A stretch of DNA of 56,296 bases from Pseudomonadota bacterium (GCA_030641485.1 DAOWHJ010000038.1:1-56296), one strand, 5' to 3'. Positions 8,058 through 17,171 are shown, numbered from the stretch's first letter. The notes: generated by a model not told the origin, from the letters alone. A program made the numbers and translations.

Positions 8058-8209
8058 GTAACTATTCAGGTTTCCACTATAAAACCACAACAAATGGCGG
8101 CGAACATTGCTTCGCTCCCATAAACGGGGTCACAGCTGGGGTGCTAACGCACCTTGTACCAGCAGTGACCCCAATCCCGGCAGTTTGCAGATGGCACCTG
8201 AATAGTTAC
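8058..8209. mobile_element. MITE-like element, family A copy 1 (IS66-type ends)
   Basis: 152 bp. The ends are inverted repeats GTAACTATTCAGGT / ACCTGAATAGTTAC. The interior has a long imperfect hairpin from GGGGTCACAGCTGGGGTGC through TAAC to GCACC...CCAGC...TGACCCC. No coding capacity. Flanks AAAAAATC and AATTTATC match at 5 of 8 positions, a possible decayed 8-bp target duplication. GTAA termini with 8-bp duplications are the rule for the IS66 family, so this is probably a non-autonomous IS66 derivative. The TAA stop of the ketosynthase (8206-8208) lies in its end. Confidence 0.75.
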
Positions 8210-9435
8210 AATTTATCTACAGACTTCAGCACCAGACAGGAATTGACTCCGCCTAGAGCAAAATTGTTTTTTAACACCAGATTCACAGAGCCCTTCCTGA
8301 CCCCTGAAAAAATATTTGGCCCAACACAGTCAGGATCTATCTCTTCAAGATTGCGGGTCGGCCAGAGTTCCCCTCGCTGCATCATTGCAACCGTGGCAAT
8401 GGTTTCCAGGCCGCCACTAGCGGCTAGAGTATGACCGAGGTGACCTTTAAGTGAGCTGATGGGTACCTCTTCACCAAAGAGCTCAAGTAGAGCCTGAGCT
8501 TCGGCAATATCACCTTTCTCGGTGGCCGTAGCGTGAGCATTGACGTAGTCGATTGCGCCAGGTTCAACTCCGGCACTCGCCAAAGCTTCAAGCATACAGA
8601 GTTGCATCGCGGCACTACTCGGTTCCGCGATACTTCCGGTCTCAGTCAAGGTGGCAAAGCCAATGATCTCAGCTAAAATATGCGCCCCCCGATTTTCTGC
8701 AGCAGTCAGCTCCTCAAGTACTAAGACTCCGGCGCCCTCACCGCAAACCACCCCATCTCGCCTTCGATCAAATGGGCGGGAGGCTTGAGTCGGCTCTTCA
8801 TTATAGCGAAAAGAGGCCGCATTCATCAAGTCAAAAGTTGCAGCAGAGAGCGGATGAAATTCCTCGGTCCCACCGCAAACCATAGCTTCCTGGATGCCAA
8901 ATTTAATCATCTCATAAGCATACCCCAGAGCTTGACATCCGGTGGCACATGCCGCAGCCGGGGCGAGCAGACGCCCATTAAGACCAAAAAACTGAGCCAC
9001 ATTTGTTGCAGCCGAGTGATTCATGGTCTTAAAAAACAGTGAGGTTTTCATCCGGGAAAAACTCTTATCCACCAAGTGATCGGCAAAAAAGTTTTCACAC
9101 GTTTCCAAGCTACTGATAGTGGTTCCGAGTGCAACCCCATAGCGGCCACTATCATATAGGGCTTCTGGCAAAGCCGCCTGATTCAAGGCTTCACGGGCCG
9201 CGAGTACGGCAAAGATAGATTGTCGCGACATGGAACGCCGCTTATTTCGGGCAATATCCTTATCATTAACCCCCGGCACCAAGGCCGCAAGGCGGGTTCT
9301 TAATCCGTCATAATCAGATAAGCGATCGAGAACTTTGATCGCACTACGGTCATTAAGGAAACCATCTATAAGTTCCTCAACCCCGCGACCGAAGGGCGAA
9401 ATCGCACCCATTCCCGTAATCACTACCCGTCGCAT
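8206..9435 (-). CDS. Beta-ketoacyl-ACP synthase (FabF/KAS II-like), first copy
   Basis: 409 residues, full thiolase fold. The catalytic triad is intact: C163 in AAACATG, H301 in NAHATAT, H335 in KGHLGH. It condenses malonyl-ACP with an acyl-ACP in the cytoplasm. The ATG overlaps the upstream oxidoreductase by 13 nt with GAGG four bases before it, so the two are coupled. The stop codon comes from the end of repeat A1, so the last residues may be new. With two other ketosynthases in the window it is unlikely to be the housekeeping FabF. Confidence 0.92.
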   Translation of the reverse strand: MRRVVITGMGAISPFGRGVEELIDGFLNDRSAIKVLDRLSDYDGLRTRLAALVPGVNDKDIARNKRRSMSRQSIFAVLAAREALNQAALPEALYDSGRYGVALGTTISSLETCENFFADHLVDKSFSRMKTSLFFKTMNHSAATNVAQFFGLNGRLLAPAAACATGCQALGYAYEMIKFGIQEAMVCGGTEEFHPLSAATFDLMNAASFRYNEEPTQASRPFDRRRDGVVCGEGAGVLVLEELTAAENRGAHILAEIIGFATLTETGSIAEPSSAAMQLCMLEALASAGVEPGAIDYVNAHATATEKGDIAEAQALLELFGEEVPISSLKGHLGHTLAASGGLETIATVAMMQRGELWPTRNLEEIDPDCVGPNIFSGVRKGSVNLVLKNNFALGGVNSCLVLKSVDKL

Positions 9436-10940
9436 ACAACCTCACGCCTCAAGGCCTCGACCTTATCGTGACCAACAATCTCACCGACTGCCATAAGTGC
9501 CGAAGTAATTGCCCCCAAAAGCCCTGGGGCCGTAGTCGCTTGGCCGGCTAGGAAAAAATTCTCAAGTCTGGTTTTGGCGGCTGGATTAAATTGTCCGACC
9601 ATATGTTTTACCCCATAAAGTGACCCGGTGGGGGATAAGTTAATCCGTTGCAAAGTTTTTTTCGTCGCCACACACTCAACCTTGAGCCCTGCGCCTAACT
9701 CCGGCAACAAACCTGAAATTCGTTCGCGCACCTGCTCCCCAATTTGCACTTTTCCCTCTGCATATGCAAACCTTGACTGAGCCTCGCCAGCGGCAACCTC
9801 AGAAGCGGCGGGAAGAATGGCAGTTATACCACACTCATGAGCACCGGTAAAGCCACCGGAACTGGCGAAGTTAAGATAGAGTAGGCGTTCGCAAAGCGGC
9901 AAGTCAGGAGCAAACAGGTCGGTTCCCGGCGAGGGCAGAAAAAAGAAGTTTCGACCGGCAAAGTCGTAAGAATCGGAGGCTTCCCCACCTAAAGCACTTC
10001 CTCGCTGACGCTCACAGCGCAAAAAAACGATTTCAGCACTTGCAGTTTCAGCTAAGGCGTTAAGTCGACGCCGATAAACTGGCCGAAAAACCGAATCAGG
10101 AACCAGAGCCAACATCGCTTTAGGATGAATAGTTGAGACACAATTTACAGCCTGAAGACGCTCGCCATTAGCACAGGCAAGCCCGGCAAACGCCCCCGCC
10201 GCAGTCAACTCCACCTCGCTCACCTGGTGGCGACAGAAAAGATCAACCCCACTGCGTTCACATGCCGCAACCAAAGCCTTAACCAAAGCCCTTCCCCCAC
10301 CCTTAAAGGTTGAGGCCGAACGATAGTAACCATCAACCACACCAGCATGAATTGCAAAGGGGACTTCAGAGGGCTTAGTTCCATACAAAAGGCAATGTAC
10401 CTGCAACAAGGTTCGGAGCTCACCTGAAATTGCCAACTCAGCAAATACCTGCTCCAGACTTTGCTCATGTAGAGCCGCAAGACTCAAAGGAGAGAAGGCC
10501 GCTTGCGGATGATAATAGGGTAAATTTTGCGTGACTTCCTGAACCCGCCCCAAGTACTTCGTGATGGGGTTACGTTGCTCAGGGAAACGCTTTTGCAATG
10601 CCAGGCTCAGAGCGTCATAACCTTGCGGGAAAGAGAAATTCAAACCACTTTCAGGCTGAATGATGGTGTCATAGGCCAACTCATCAAAGGCGACCCGATG
10701 CAGGTCCTCAGCAACCCCTAAAAGACTGAGACTGCGATCAAGAACGCCGCCACTCTCCAGCCCGCCGGCATAGTGAAATCCCGCCTCAAAATAGACCCCG
10801 TTACGGACAAATCCATCAATCAACGGGGCCGGTCCTGAAGCCTGCTCAAGCAGGGCCACGCGAAAGCCAAAACGGGCCAGCAGCAAGGCACTGCTAATCC
10901 CGGAGACCCCGGCTCCGATAACTAGGTAATCATATTTCAT
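9423..10940 (-). CDS. FAD-dependent oxidoreductase, CrtI/phytoene desaturase-like
   Basis: 505 residues. N-terminal YLVIGAGVSGISSALLLARFG (residues ~4-24) is the FAD-binding betaalphabeta; VALLEQ follows; C-terminal FLAGQATTAPGLLGAITSAL is the second flavin contact. It sits between two ketosynthase genes and overlaps both (4 nt ATGA with the upstream, 13 nt with the downstream), so it should act on the same acyl chain, as a desaturase, isomerase or saturase. Oddity: bases 9997-10019, encoding the CERQRGS segment (~residues 310), are almost identical to a stretch inserted in mobile repeat A3 at 31998-32019. No carotenoid genes are nearby. Confidence 0.87.
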   Translation of the reverse strand: MKYDYLVIGAGVSGISSALLLARFGFRVALLEQASGPAPLIDGFVRNGVYFEAGFHYAGGLESGGVLDRSLSLLGVAEDLHRVAFDELAYDTIIQPESGLNFSFPQGYDALSLALQKRFPEQRNPITKYLGRVQEVTQNLPYYHPQAAFSPLSLAALHEQSLEQVFAELAISGELRTLLQVHCLLYGTKPSEVPFAIHAGVVDGYYRSASTFKGGGRALVKALVAACERSGVDLFCRHQVSEVELTAAGAFAGLACANGERLQAVNCVSTIHPKAMLALVPDSVFRPVYRRRLNALAETASAEIVFLRCERQRGSALGGEASDSYDFAGRNFFFLPSPGTDLFAPDLPLCERLLYLNFASSGGFTGAHECGITAILPAASEVAAGEAQSRFAYAEGKVQIGEQVRERISGLLPELGAGLKVECVATKKTLQRINLSPTGSLYGVKHMVGQFNPAAKTRLENFFLAGQATTAPGLLGAITSALMAVGEIVGHDKVEALRREVVCDG

Positions 10941-12172
10941 GGGGTGCCAAAATCGAGCAGCAGCGAAGCGTTGGAACCACCAAAACCCGCGGCATTACAG
11001 AGTACCTTATCAGGTTTTTGCAAGCAAGTTTCATTTAATATTCGCAAACCCGCAGTACTCTCATCATGTTCAAAAAAATTAATCGTCGGGGCCATAAAAC
11101 CAGCTTCTGCCATAATCACAGCGTAGACTGCGGTCGCCGCTCCAGCCATCCAAAGTTCATGACCGGTCATCGACTTAAGAGCACTGACCCAAGGCATCGA
11201 TGACGCTGAAAAAACTGACCTGATATTTTCGGCCTCAGCGGCATCACCCGCCGGGGTTGAAGTCGCGTGTGCCAGAAGCAAACAGATATCTTCAGGGTCA
11301 AGGTTTGCATCCATTAATGCCGCCCGCATAGACCGAGCCAGACCGTCAACACTCGGCACCGAAAGAGTACCGCCATCAGAAGAGAAACCGTATCCAGCAA
11401 CCTCACCTAAAATATTTGCCCCACGCTTCTGCGCCAGATCATAATTTTCCAAGACCAAGGCGGCAGCCCCGCCACTGGGGACCAAACCGTCTCGATCTTT
11501 ATCAAAGGGTCGTGATGCGGCCACCGGATCATCAATCCGTGACGAAAAGGCACCGAGGGCATCAAAGCTACACATCGACTCCCAATTAATCTCCTGAGCC
11601 CCACCACAGATAACCCGCTCCTGACGACCTAAAGCGATCAAGTCCGCAGCCTGGCCAATCGCATGCCCGCTACTTGAACAGGCCGAGCTTAACGTCCAAC
11701 TTGCCCCTTGGGTCCCAAGCAAAACATTCAGGTTCATGGTTATAGCCGAGGTCATCGCCCGAAAGACCAAGCCACTTCCAAGTTTATGGGTCTCTCCATG
11801 TTGACGTAAAAGCTCAACCTGCTCCACCGCCGCCAGACAACTCGAATCACAACCAAAGATCAAACCGCTTTGCGGGTTACGTAACTCTTCGTCATGAAGG
11901 CCAGCTTGGGCCAAAGCTTCACACACCGCAACATAAGCATGCTGGGCAAAATCCGGCATCGTTTTACGCTGCTTTCGACTTAAAAAACGCTCCGGACAAA
12001 CCTCTGGCAGGCGACCGGTTAGCGGGCTGCGAAAGCCCGCCGTTTGGCGCACTTCATCTGCGACAATCCCAGATTGCCCAGCCTTCAGAGCCCCTGCAAC
12101 CGTCTCAACCCCGACCCCGAGACAAGAAACAATCCCAACCCCAGTTATCGCAACTCGGTTTCGTTCTACCAT
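10937..12172 (-). CDS. Beta-ketoacyl-ACP synthase (FabF/KAS II-like), second copy
   Basis: 411 residues with the complete triad: C165 in SSACSSSG, H302 in AHATSTP, H338 in KSMTGH. It is only distantly similar to its neighbour at 8206-9435, so the two are not a recent duplication and probably act at different steps or chain lengths. The last base triplet overlaps the next gene (ATGA). A family-A repeat lies 22 bp upstream of the ATG and separates this gene from the DUF4412-like gene, so transcription must pass through the repeat or start inside or after it. Confidence 0.91.
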   Translation of the reverse strand: MVERNRVAITGVGIVSCLGVGVETVAGALKAGQSGIVADEVRQTAGFRSPLTGRLPEVCPERFLSRKQRKTMPDFAQHAYVAVCEALAQAGLHDEELRNPQSGLIFGCDSSCLAAVEQVELLRQHGETHKLGSGLVFRAMTSAITMNLNVLLGTQGASWTLSSACSSSGHAIGQAADLIALGRQERVICGGAQEINWESMCSFDALGAFSSRIDDPVAASRPFDKDRDGLVPSGGAAALVLENYDLAQKRGANILGEVAGYGFSSDGGTLSVPSVDGLARSMRAALMDANLDPEDICLLLAHATSTPAGDAAEAENIRSVFSASSMPWVSALKSMTGHELWMAGAATAVYAVIMAEAGFMAPTINFFEHDESTAGLRILNETCLQKPDKVLCNAAGFGGSNASLLLDFGTP

Positions 12173-12193
12173 AAAGCCCTATACAAACAATCA

Positions 12194-12346
12194 GTATACA
12201 ATTCAGGTCCCCCCACTATAAAGCCACAACAAATGGCGGCGAACATTGCTTCGCTCCCATAAACGGGGTCAAAGCTGGGGTGCTGACGCACCTAGTACCA
12301 GCAATGACCCCAATCCCGGCAGTTCAGATCGCACCTGAATAGTTAC
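12194..12346. mobile_element. MITE-like element, family A copy 2 (IS66-type ends)
   Basis: 153 bp, about 90% like copy 1 by eye, including the internal hairpin and GGCGGCGAACATTGCTTCGC. The left end is altered (GTATACAATTCAGGT); the right end is intact (ACCTGAATAGTTAC). Flanks AACAATCA and AATAATTA match at 6 of 8 positions. It lies between the DUF4412-like gene (stop 12 bp away) and the second ketosynthase. Confidence 0.72.
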
Positions 12347-12358
12347 AATAATTATTGG

Positions 12359-12979
12359 TTAACGATGGTTAACACCGGGCATGCCTTGCGTGTTTCCCAT
12401 TCCCAACATACCGGGGATATTCGGCATTGCAATTTTACTGAAATTGGCTGGGACCTTAAACAGGTGATCCGGTTGCGGGGCAGAGTTAATATTACGATAG
12501 TTGACTTCGGCTTCATCGGAGATGACACGAACCGGGAGGCTCTCTTTTTTCGCAATCCAGTAAGTTACCTTTTCGCCCTCATCAGCCAACTCATATTTAT
12601 TGCAATCAACCCCATTTACAGTTTCACTGCCGAGTTTTTTTGCCTCTTTTCCCAGCTCCTGATTCCAATCTCCAGGCATATCATCCCCCTCCTCAGGGTC
12701 GATAGCCATCTCTAAGTAACGCTTTTCCTGCGGCATCAAAGTCCAAGCAACTCCTTTATCCGGGCGGCTAATCAAAATAATTTTACGCCCACCCTGACTC
12801 ATCTCATGACGACTCATCTCGCCCTTGAAAAAAATCTTTCCTTGAGCGACAACCTGCCCCCCTGAAGTAGTCTCCATATCGGCACTATACTCTGCCGCCT
12901 GCAGGATGGGCAAAACCGCAAAACATAGCAAAAAAATGGCACTAAGCATTATCGTTGCAGTTCTTTTCATAAAGCTCAT
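12359..12979 (-). CDS. Exported DUF4412 / LolA-fold-like protein
   Basis: 206 residues. A signal peptide (residues ~4-28, ending QAAEYSAD) precedes one beta-rich domain with GKIFFKGEMSRHEM, VAWTLMPQEKRYLEM, VDCNKYEL and YWIAKKESLPVRVI, the pattern of DUF4412 and related outer-membrane-lipoprotein-sorting-like proteins that present a hydrophobic concave sheet. The tail is rich in Gly, Met and Pro. Its place between fabG and a ketosynthase suggests periplasmic handling of a lipid product (inference). The start is ATG 12979, or ATG 12970, which is better spaced from GGGGGAG. Confidence 0.72.
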   Translation of the reverse strand: MSFMKRTATIMLSAIFLLCFAVLPILQAAEYSADMETTSGGQVVAQGKIFFKGEMSRHEMSQGGRKIILISRPDKGVAWTLMPQEKRYLEMAIDPEEGDDMPGDWNQELGKEAKKLGSETVNGVDCNKYELADEGEKVTYWIAKKESLPVRVISDEAEVNYRNINSAPQPDHLFKVPANFSKIAMPNIPGMLGMGNTQGMPGVNHR

Positions 12980-13080
12980 ATCTCCCCCTCGTTAACTCAA
13001 AATTTGTAGATATTCAGTTTCATTTAATTAAATACTAAGTTCGTGGATTTTCTTTGTAACTTAATCGCCAATCACAATAT

Positions 13081-13809
13081 CTAAATAATTCCACCATTCA
13101 CAGATAAAACCTGGCCGGTTATATATGACGCTTTGTCAGAGCAGAGAAAGGAGACCGCATCGGCAACCTCTTGCGCCTGCCCGAATCTACCCAATGGGAT
13201 AGTCGGTAAAATCTTATCAACGGGCAAATCTTCTGTCATCTCGGTTTCAATAAAACCGGGGGCAACCGCATTGACCAGAATTTTACGTTTTGCAATTTCA
13301 GCGGCAAGTGAGCGCGTAGCTCCTATCAAACCTGATTTTGCGGCACTATAGTTAACCTGACCGGCAACCCCGATCTGGCCAGAGGTTGAGACAACATTGA
13401 CAATCCGTCCAGATCTTTTACGAAGCATCCGGGCGACAACCAGTTTGGTGATCAGAAAAAAACCATCCAGATGAACTCTTAACACCGACTGCCAATCATA
13501 ACGACTCATCAGGGCCATCACCCCGTCCCGGGCAAAACCGGCATTATTAACCAGAATATAAGGGGTCTCTTCTGCCAGCAGCGGACTTAGCGCCCCATCC
13601 ACCGCCTCTTCATCCGCGACATCAAAGGGCAACAACCGACACTCTCGACCAAGGGCAGTAATTTTATCGGCAACCGACTTGGCCGCATCGTGATTGGAAC
13701 GGTAGTTAAGCCAGATATCGTAGCCATCGGCGGCCAGGGTTTCCGCAATCGCCGCGCCAATCCCGCGCCCGGCTCCGGTGACCAAGGCAATCTTATTGTT
13801 TTTCGACAT
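13081..13809 (-). CDS. 3-oxoacyl-ACP reductase, FabG-type SDR
   Basis: 242 residues from ATG 13809 (MSKNNKIALVTGAG); an upstream ATG at 13821 adds four. NAD(P)-binding TGAGRGIG, NNAG, catalytic Ser...YSAAKSG (YxxxK) and the closing FLCSDKASYITGQVLSVNGG are standard FabG/classical SDR features. It would reduce 3-ketoacyl-ACP made by the ketosynthases of this region. It follows the BamE-like gene within 13 bp. Isolated FabG paralogues of this kind also occur in PHB and aryl polyene clusters; the context favours the latter type of role. Confidence 0.9.
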   Translation of the reverse strand: MSKNNKIALVTGAGRGIGAAIAETLAADGYDIWLNYRSNHDAAKSVADKITALGRECRLLPFDVADEEAVDGALSPLLAEETPYILVNNAGFARDGVMALMSRYDWQSVLRVHLDGFFLITKLVVARMLRKRSGRIVNVVSTSGQIGVAGQVNYSAAKSGLIGATRSLAAEIAKRKILVNAVAPGFIETEMTEDLPVDKILPTIPLGRFGQAQEVADAVSFLCSDKASYITGQVLSVNGGII

Positions 13810-13822
13810 ACTCCCAACCATT

Positions 13823-14407
13823 CTAATATCTAACGTTGACCACTTTACCCTTACTGTTGAACTCAACCACAACGGTGCGAAAACGATTACGCCAATATTT
13901 CCATTGGTTATCGTCAAGAGATGGGGTTTCGTGTGCCGCAGGGTAGCCCAAAGCTGTCATTACCCCTTTTTTGGTCATCCCCTTGTAAGCCTTACCCTTT
14001 TTGATTCCTTTCAGGTCAACTGCAGAAAAACCTTTCAAAGAGACCGGTTTAGGGGAGAGAATCAGCTCCTCATACTCATCAACACTGACCCCTAAACGAC
14101 TTTCATGGACCTCAAAAACCCCATGTCGACCATCTTCAAGGTCATAATAAAAACCATAGTTTTTCATGAAACGTTTCCAGGTTCGAACTGTCAATTTAGT
14201 GTTGGGCGGAATAATGACGTGACCGGCCCCGGGATCGGTATAGTTGGCATAGCTCGACTTCAACAAGCCTTTCTTATCCTTCTGCGCATGGATATTATAC
14301 TTGTTATAAAAGGTTTCGCTGGCGGCAAAGACATTGGCAAAAAAACCACCCAGCAAAAAACTCACCAACAAAAACAGAACTGAAATCTGCGTAACTTTTT
14401 TAATCAT
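13823..14407 (-). CDS. Exported protein with BamE/SmpA-like C-terminal domain
   Basis: 194 residues from ATG 14407, which has AAGGAGAGAGAA directly upstream; longer starts add a non-signal-like stretch. A signal peptide (residues ~1-28) is followed by a domain of unknown function (~30-135) and a short C-terminal module KAYKGMTKKGVMTALGYPAAHETPS...WRNRFRTVVVEFNSKGKVVNV that resembles BamE/SmpA/OmlA repeats, which bind or test envelope partners. It is the first gene after a promoter-like site (14457-14485) and leads into fabG, so it may head the lipid transcript. Confidence 0.68.
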   Translation of the reverse strand: MIKKVTQISVLFLLVSFLLGGFFANVFAASETFYNKYNIHAQKDKKGLLKSSYANYTDPGAGHVIIPPNTKLTVRTWKRFMKNYGFYYDLEDGRHGVFEVHESRLGVSVDEYEELILSPKPVSLKGFSAVDLKGIKKGKAYKGMTKKGVMTALGYPAAHETPSLDDNQWKYWRNRFRTVVVEFNSKGKVVNVRY

Positions 14408-14456
14408 TTCTCTCTCCTTATGAAGACTTTGACTGACTTTTAACATGAACAATTTC

Positions 14457-14485
14457 AGCCTATCAATAAAAGATATCACCGTCAA
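14457..14485 (-). promoter_or_regulatory. Promoter-like site upstream of the BamE-like gene / fabG
   Basis: On the minus strand TTGACG (14485-14480) and TAGGCT (14462-14457) are separated by 17 nt, giving a ~45-nt leader before ATG 14407. hrpB ends about 100 bp further upstream. Confidence 0.4.
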
Positions 14486-14583
14486 GGATTTTCACCCATC
14501 CATTCCGTCCCTGACCTATAACACTCAAGAAAGGTAGCATTCAGTTCCTAATGGTTTATCTGTTTATGCTGAAATCGGCAAAA

Positions 14584-17136
14584 TTAAAGCCAGGGTTTTT
14601 CGGGCCAGGAGTGTTTGGGGTAGCGCCCACGCATCTCCTTACGTACCTCAGGGTAGGAACCATGCCAGAAACCGGCAAGATCATCGGTTATTTGAACCGG
14701 ACGTTGGGCCGGCGAGAGCAGGTGCAAAAGCACAGGGATTTTGCCGCCACCGATTTTCGGGGTTTTCAGACAGCCAAAAAACTCCTGTACCCGGGCCGCC
14801 AAAACCGGCAGAGAACCGGCACAGTAATCAAGTTTAGTTCGGCGACCCGAAGGTAAGTTGATATGAGTCGGAGCTAGCCTTTCAAGTTCTGGCAGTTGCT
14901 GCCAAGTTAAGCGCTTATGCAGAGTTGTGCTCAAATCAAACCGTAAAAGCGCATTTGAATTACGCACTCCCCCTAAATGAGGCATCAGCCAGTCTGAAAT
15001 TTCAGCAAGTAATGATTCATCATCACAAGCCGGCCACTCCTCTTTTATAACTAATCCACTATTGCGGACAAAGTCTACCCGCGCGCACCATTGCTGCAGT
15101 TTTTCATTCCAGGGCAGCAGCTTAAGTCCAACCCGGCTGAATCCATCGAGCCAGGCTTTAGCCAAATCTTGGGCTAAAGGGTTCCGTAGAAGCCCCTCTT
15201 CCAGGGTCAGCGAATTAAACATCAGCCGCTGCCTCGAGACCACATCAGCACTTTTTTGATCCCAAAAAACTTCGCTTACAGACTGCAATGATTCGGCAAA
15301 TTGCTCCCGAAGGCGGCTTTCAGAATAGGCCGCCGCCAAACGAACTTGAGCTGAGCGCCGCTCTCCTGAAAGCTCAGGAATCACCAACCATTGACAATGC
15401 GACAACGGTTCTGGGTGTGCAAATGAAGCCTCATTACCACCACTCAAAAGAAAACGCAGTTCACCCTCATCACGTTTTCGGGCAATCCGGTCGGGAAAGG
15501 CCAGAGCTAAAAGTTCACCACTAAAACTTATGTCCAAGGACCCTTTTTCGGCAACCCCCAAACGTTGGCTTAAGCGCTTGACCTCACGATGAATAGCTTG
15601 CAACCGGGATTGGTCAACACTACTCGCACTAAAATTGCCGGCATCGGCCAACAACAACTTAAGTCGCAAATCAATATCGCAATCGGAAACCACGCCCGAT
15701 GCTGAGGCTTGAGTCGATTTCAAATCAGACAAAGGGTCACGCTCATTAAGCAGCACCGCCAGAGAAACTGCAAGTCGGCCGTGACCTTGACCCTTACCCG
15801 CCAACATCATCTTGGCTAGACGCGGGTGAGCCCCCAAGGCCGCCATTTCGCGACCTAGTTTAGTGACCGACCGATTTCCATCTACAGCACCTAAATGCTG
15901 AAGAAGAGTAAAAGATGTTTCAATCAAAGCCTGAGGTGGTTTTGTCAACCAACGCAATTCATTAACCCTGGAGACGCCCCATACCGCCATTTCCAGAGCC
16001 ATAGAACTGAGATCGGTTGTCATAATCTCCGGCTGATTAAATTCCATCAAACTCGATTCATCACCCTTACCCCATAAACGATAGCACCAACCCGGGCCCT
16101 CTCGAGCCGCTCGACCGCGACGCTGATCGGCCGCAGCGCGACTTATTTTGACCGTTTTCAGCCGCCCCATGGCGCTCGCGGAATCAAAACGCATCACCCG
16201 ACGCCAGCCGCTGTCAACCACCACCCGTACTCCGGGGATTGTGAGACTCGACTCGGCAATATCGGTCGCCAGAACCACCTTACGATGCCCGGGCAGAACC
16301 GGCTGAAAAGCCTGATCCTGAAGCCTACGCGGCAGGCTGCCATAGAGAGGAATTAGATCAAGGCACAAACTACTGTTTAACGATGAAGACGCATCACGCA
16401 GCATGCCCATAAGCCGCCGGATTTCCCCGGCCCCAGGGAGGAAAACCAGTACATCCCCGACAGTCTCATTTAAAGCCTGAGTCACCAGTCGCGCAACCTC
16501 AGGTAACAAAAGTTTGTTCGAGACCCGTTCACCATAACAAGTTTGCACTGGGTAGGGTGAGATCTGGGCCTCTAAAAGTGGTGCGTCATCAAGAAAACCT
16601 GCTATTTCACGCGCCGCTAAAGTCGCTGACATAATCAGTAATTTAAGCTCAGGTCGCAATAACTCCTGGGCTTGCAAGACGAAAGTCAAACCTAAATCAG
16701 CGTGCAGATGGCGTTCGTGAAATTCATCAAAAATCACCAAACCGTAATCGGTAAGGGCGGGATCATTTTGCAAAAAACGGGTCAAAATTCCTTCGGTGAC
16801 CACCTCAATTTTTGTCTTACGACTGACAACACTCTCGTGACGAACCCGAAAACCGACCGTATCGCCGACCCTTTCACCCAACAATTCGGCCATCCGTTGC
16901 GCCGCCGCTCGGGCCGCGAGACGACGCGGCTCCAACATCACAATCTTCAACCCTGCCAGCCACTCTTCATCCCGCAACATAAGTGGTAAAAGCGTGGTTT
17001 TCCCAGAGCCTGGTGGAGCCTGAAGCACAACTTGTGCGGCGGTTTTAAGCTCCCGACGCAACTCCGGCAACAGACTTAAAACTGCTAGGTTTTCAACATC
17101 TTGACGTTGAAGAAATTTATTGTTTACACGATTCAA
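14584..17136 (-). CDS. hrpB: ATP-dependent RNA helicase-like protein HrpB
   Basis: 850 residues, the usual HrpB length. Motif I PPGSGKTTLLP, motif II DEFH (DExH), motif III SAT, and the C-terminal helicase motif RRGRAAREGPGWCYRLW are in order. The HA2-type and HrpB C-terminal domains follow. It is an SF2 DEAH-type helicase of uncertain cellular function. No ATG lies near the N-terminus: the start is TTG 17136 or GTG three codons later. It follows the NorD-like gene after 35 bp. Confidence 0.95.
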   Translation of the reverse strand: MNRVNNKFLQRQDVENLAVLSLLPELRRELKTAAQVVLQAPPGSGKTTLLPLMLRDEEWLAGLKIVMLEPRRLAARAAAQRMAELLGERVGDTVGFRVRHESVVSRKTKIEVVTEGILTRFLQNDPALTDYGLVIFDEFHERHLHADLGLTFVLQAQELLRPELKLLIMSATLAAREIAGFLDDAPLLEAQISPYPVQTCYGERVSNKLLLPEVARLVTQALNETVGDVLVFLPGAGEIRRLMGMLRDASSSLNSSLCLDLIPLYGSLPRRLQDQAFQPVLPGHRKVVLATDIAESSLTIPGVRVVVDSGWRRVMRFDSASAMGRLKTVKISRAAADQRRGRAAREGPGWCYRLWGKGDESSLMEFNQPEIMTTDLSSMALEMAVWGVSRVNELRWLTKPPQALIETSFTLLQHLGAVDGNRSVTKLGREMAALGAHPRLAKMMLAGKGQGHGRLAVSLAVLLNERDPLSDLKSTQASASGVVSDCDIDLRLKLLLADAGNFSASSVDQSRLQAIHREVKRLSQRLGVAEKGSLDISFSGELLALAFPDRIARKRDEGELRFLLSGGNEASFAHPEPLSHCQWLVIPELSGERRSAQVRLAAAYSESRLREQFAESLQSVSEVFWDQKSADVVSRQRLMFNSLTLEEGLLRNPLAQDLAKAWLDGFSRVGLKLLPWNEKLQQWCARVDFVRNSGLVIKEEWPACDDESLLAEISDWLMPHLGGVRNSNALLRFDLSTTLHKRLTWQQLPELERLAPTHINLPSGRRTKLDYCAGSLPVLAARVQEFFGCLKTPKIGGGKIPVLLHLLSPAQRPVQITDDLAGFWHGSYPEVRKEMRGRYPKHSWPEKPWL

Positions 17137-17171
17137 AACAGGACTCGTTTTTCAAAAGATAATCGACAATA

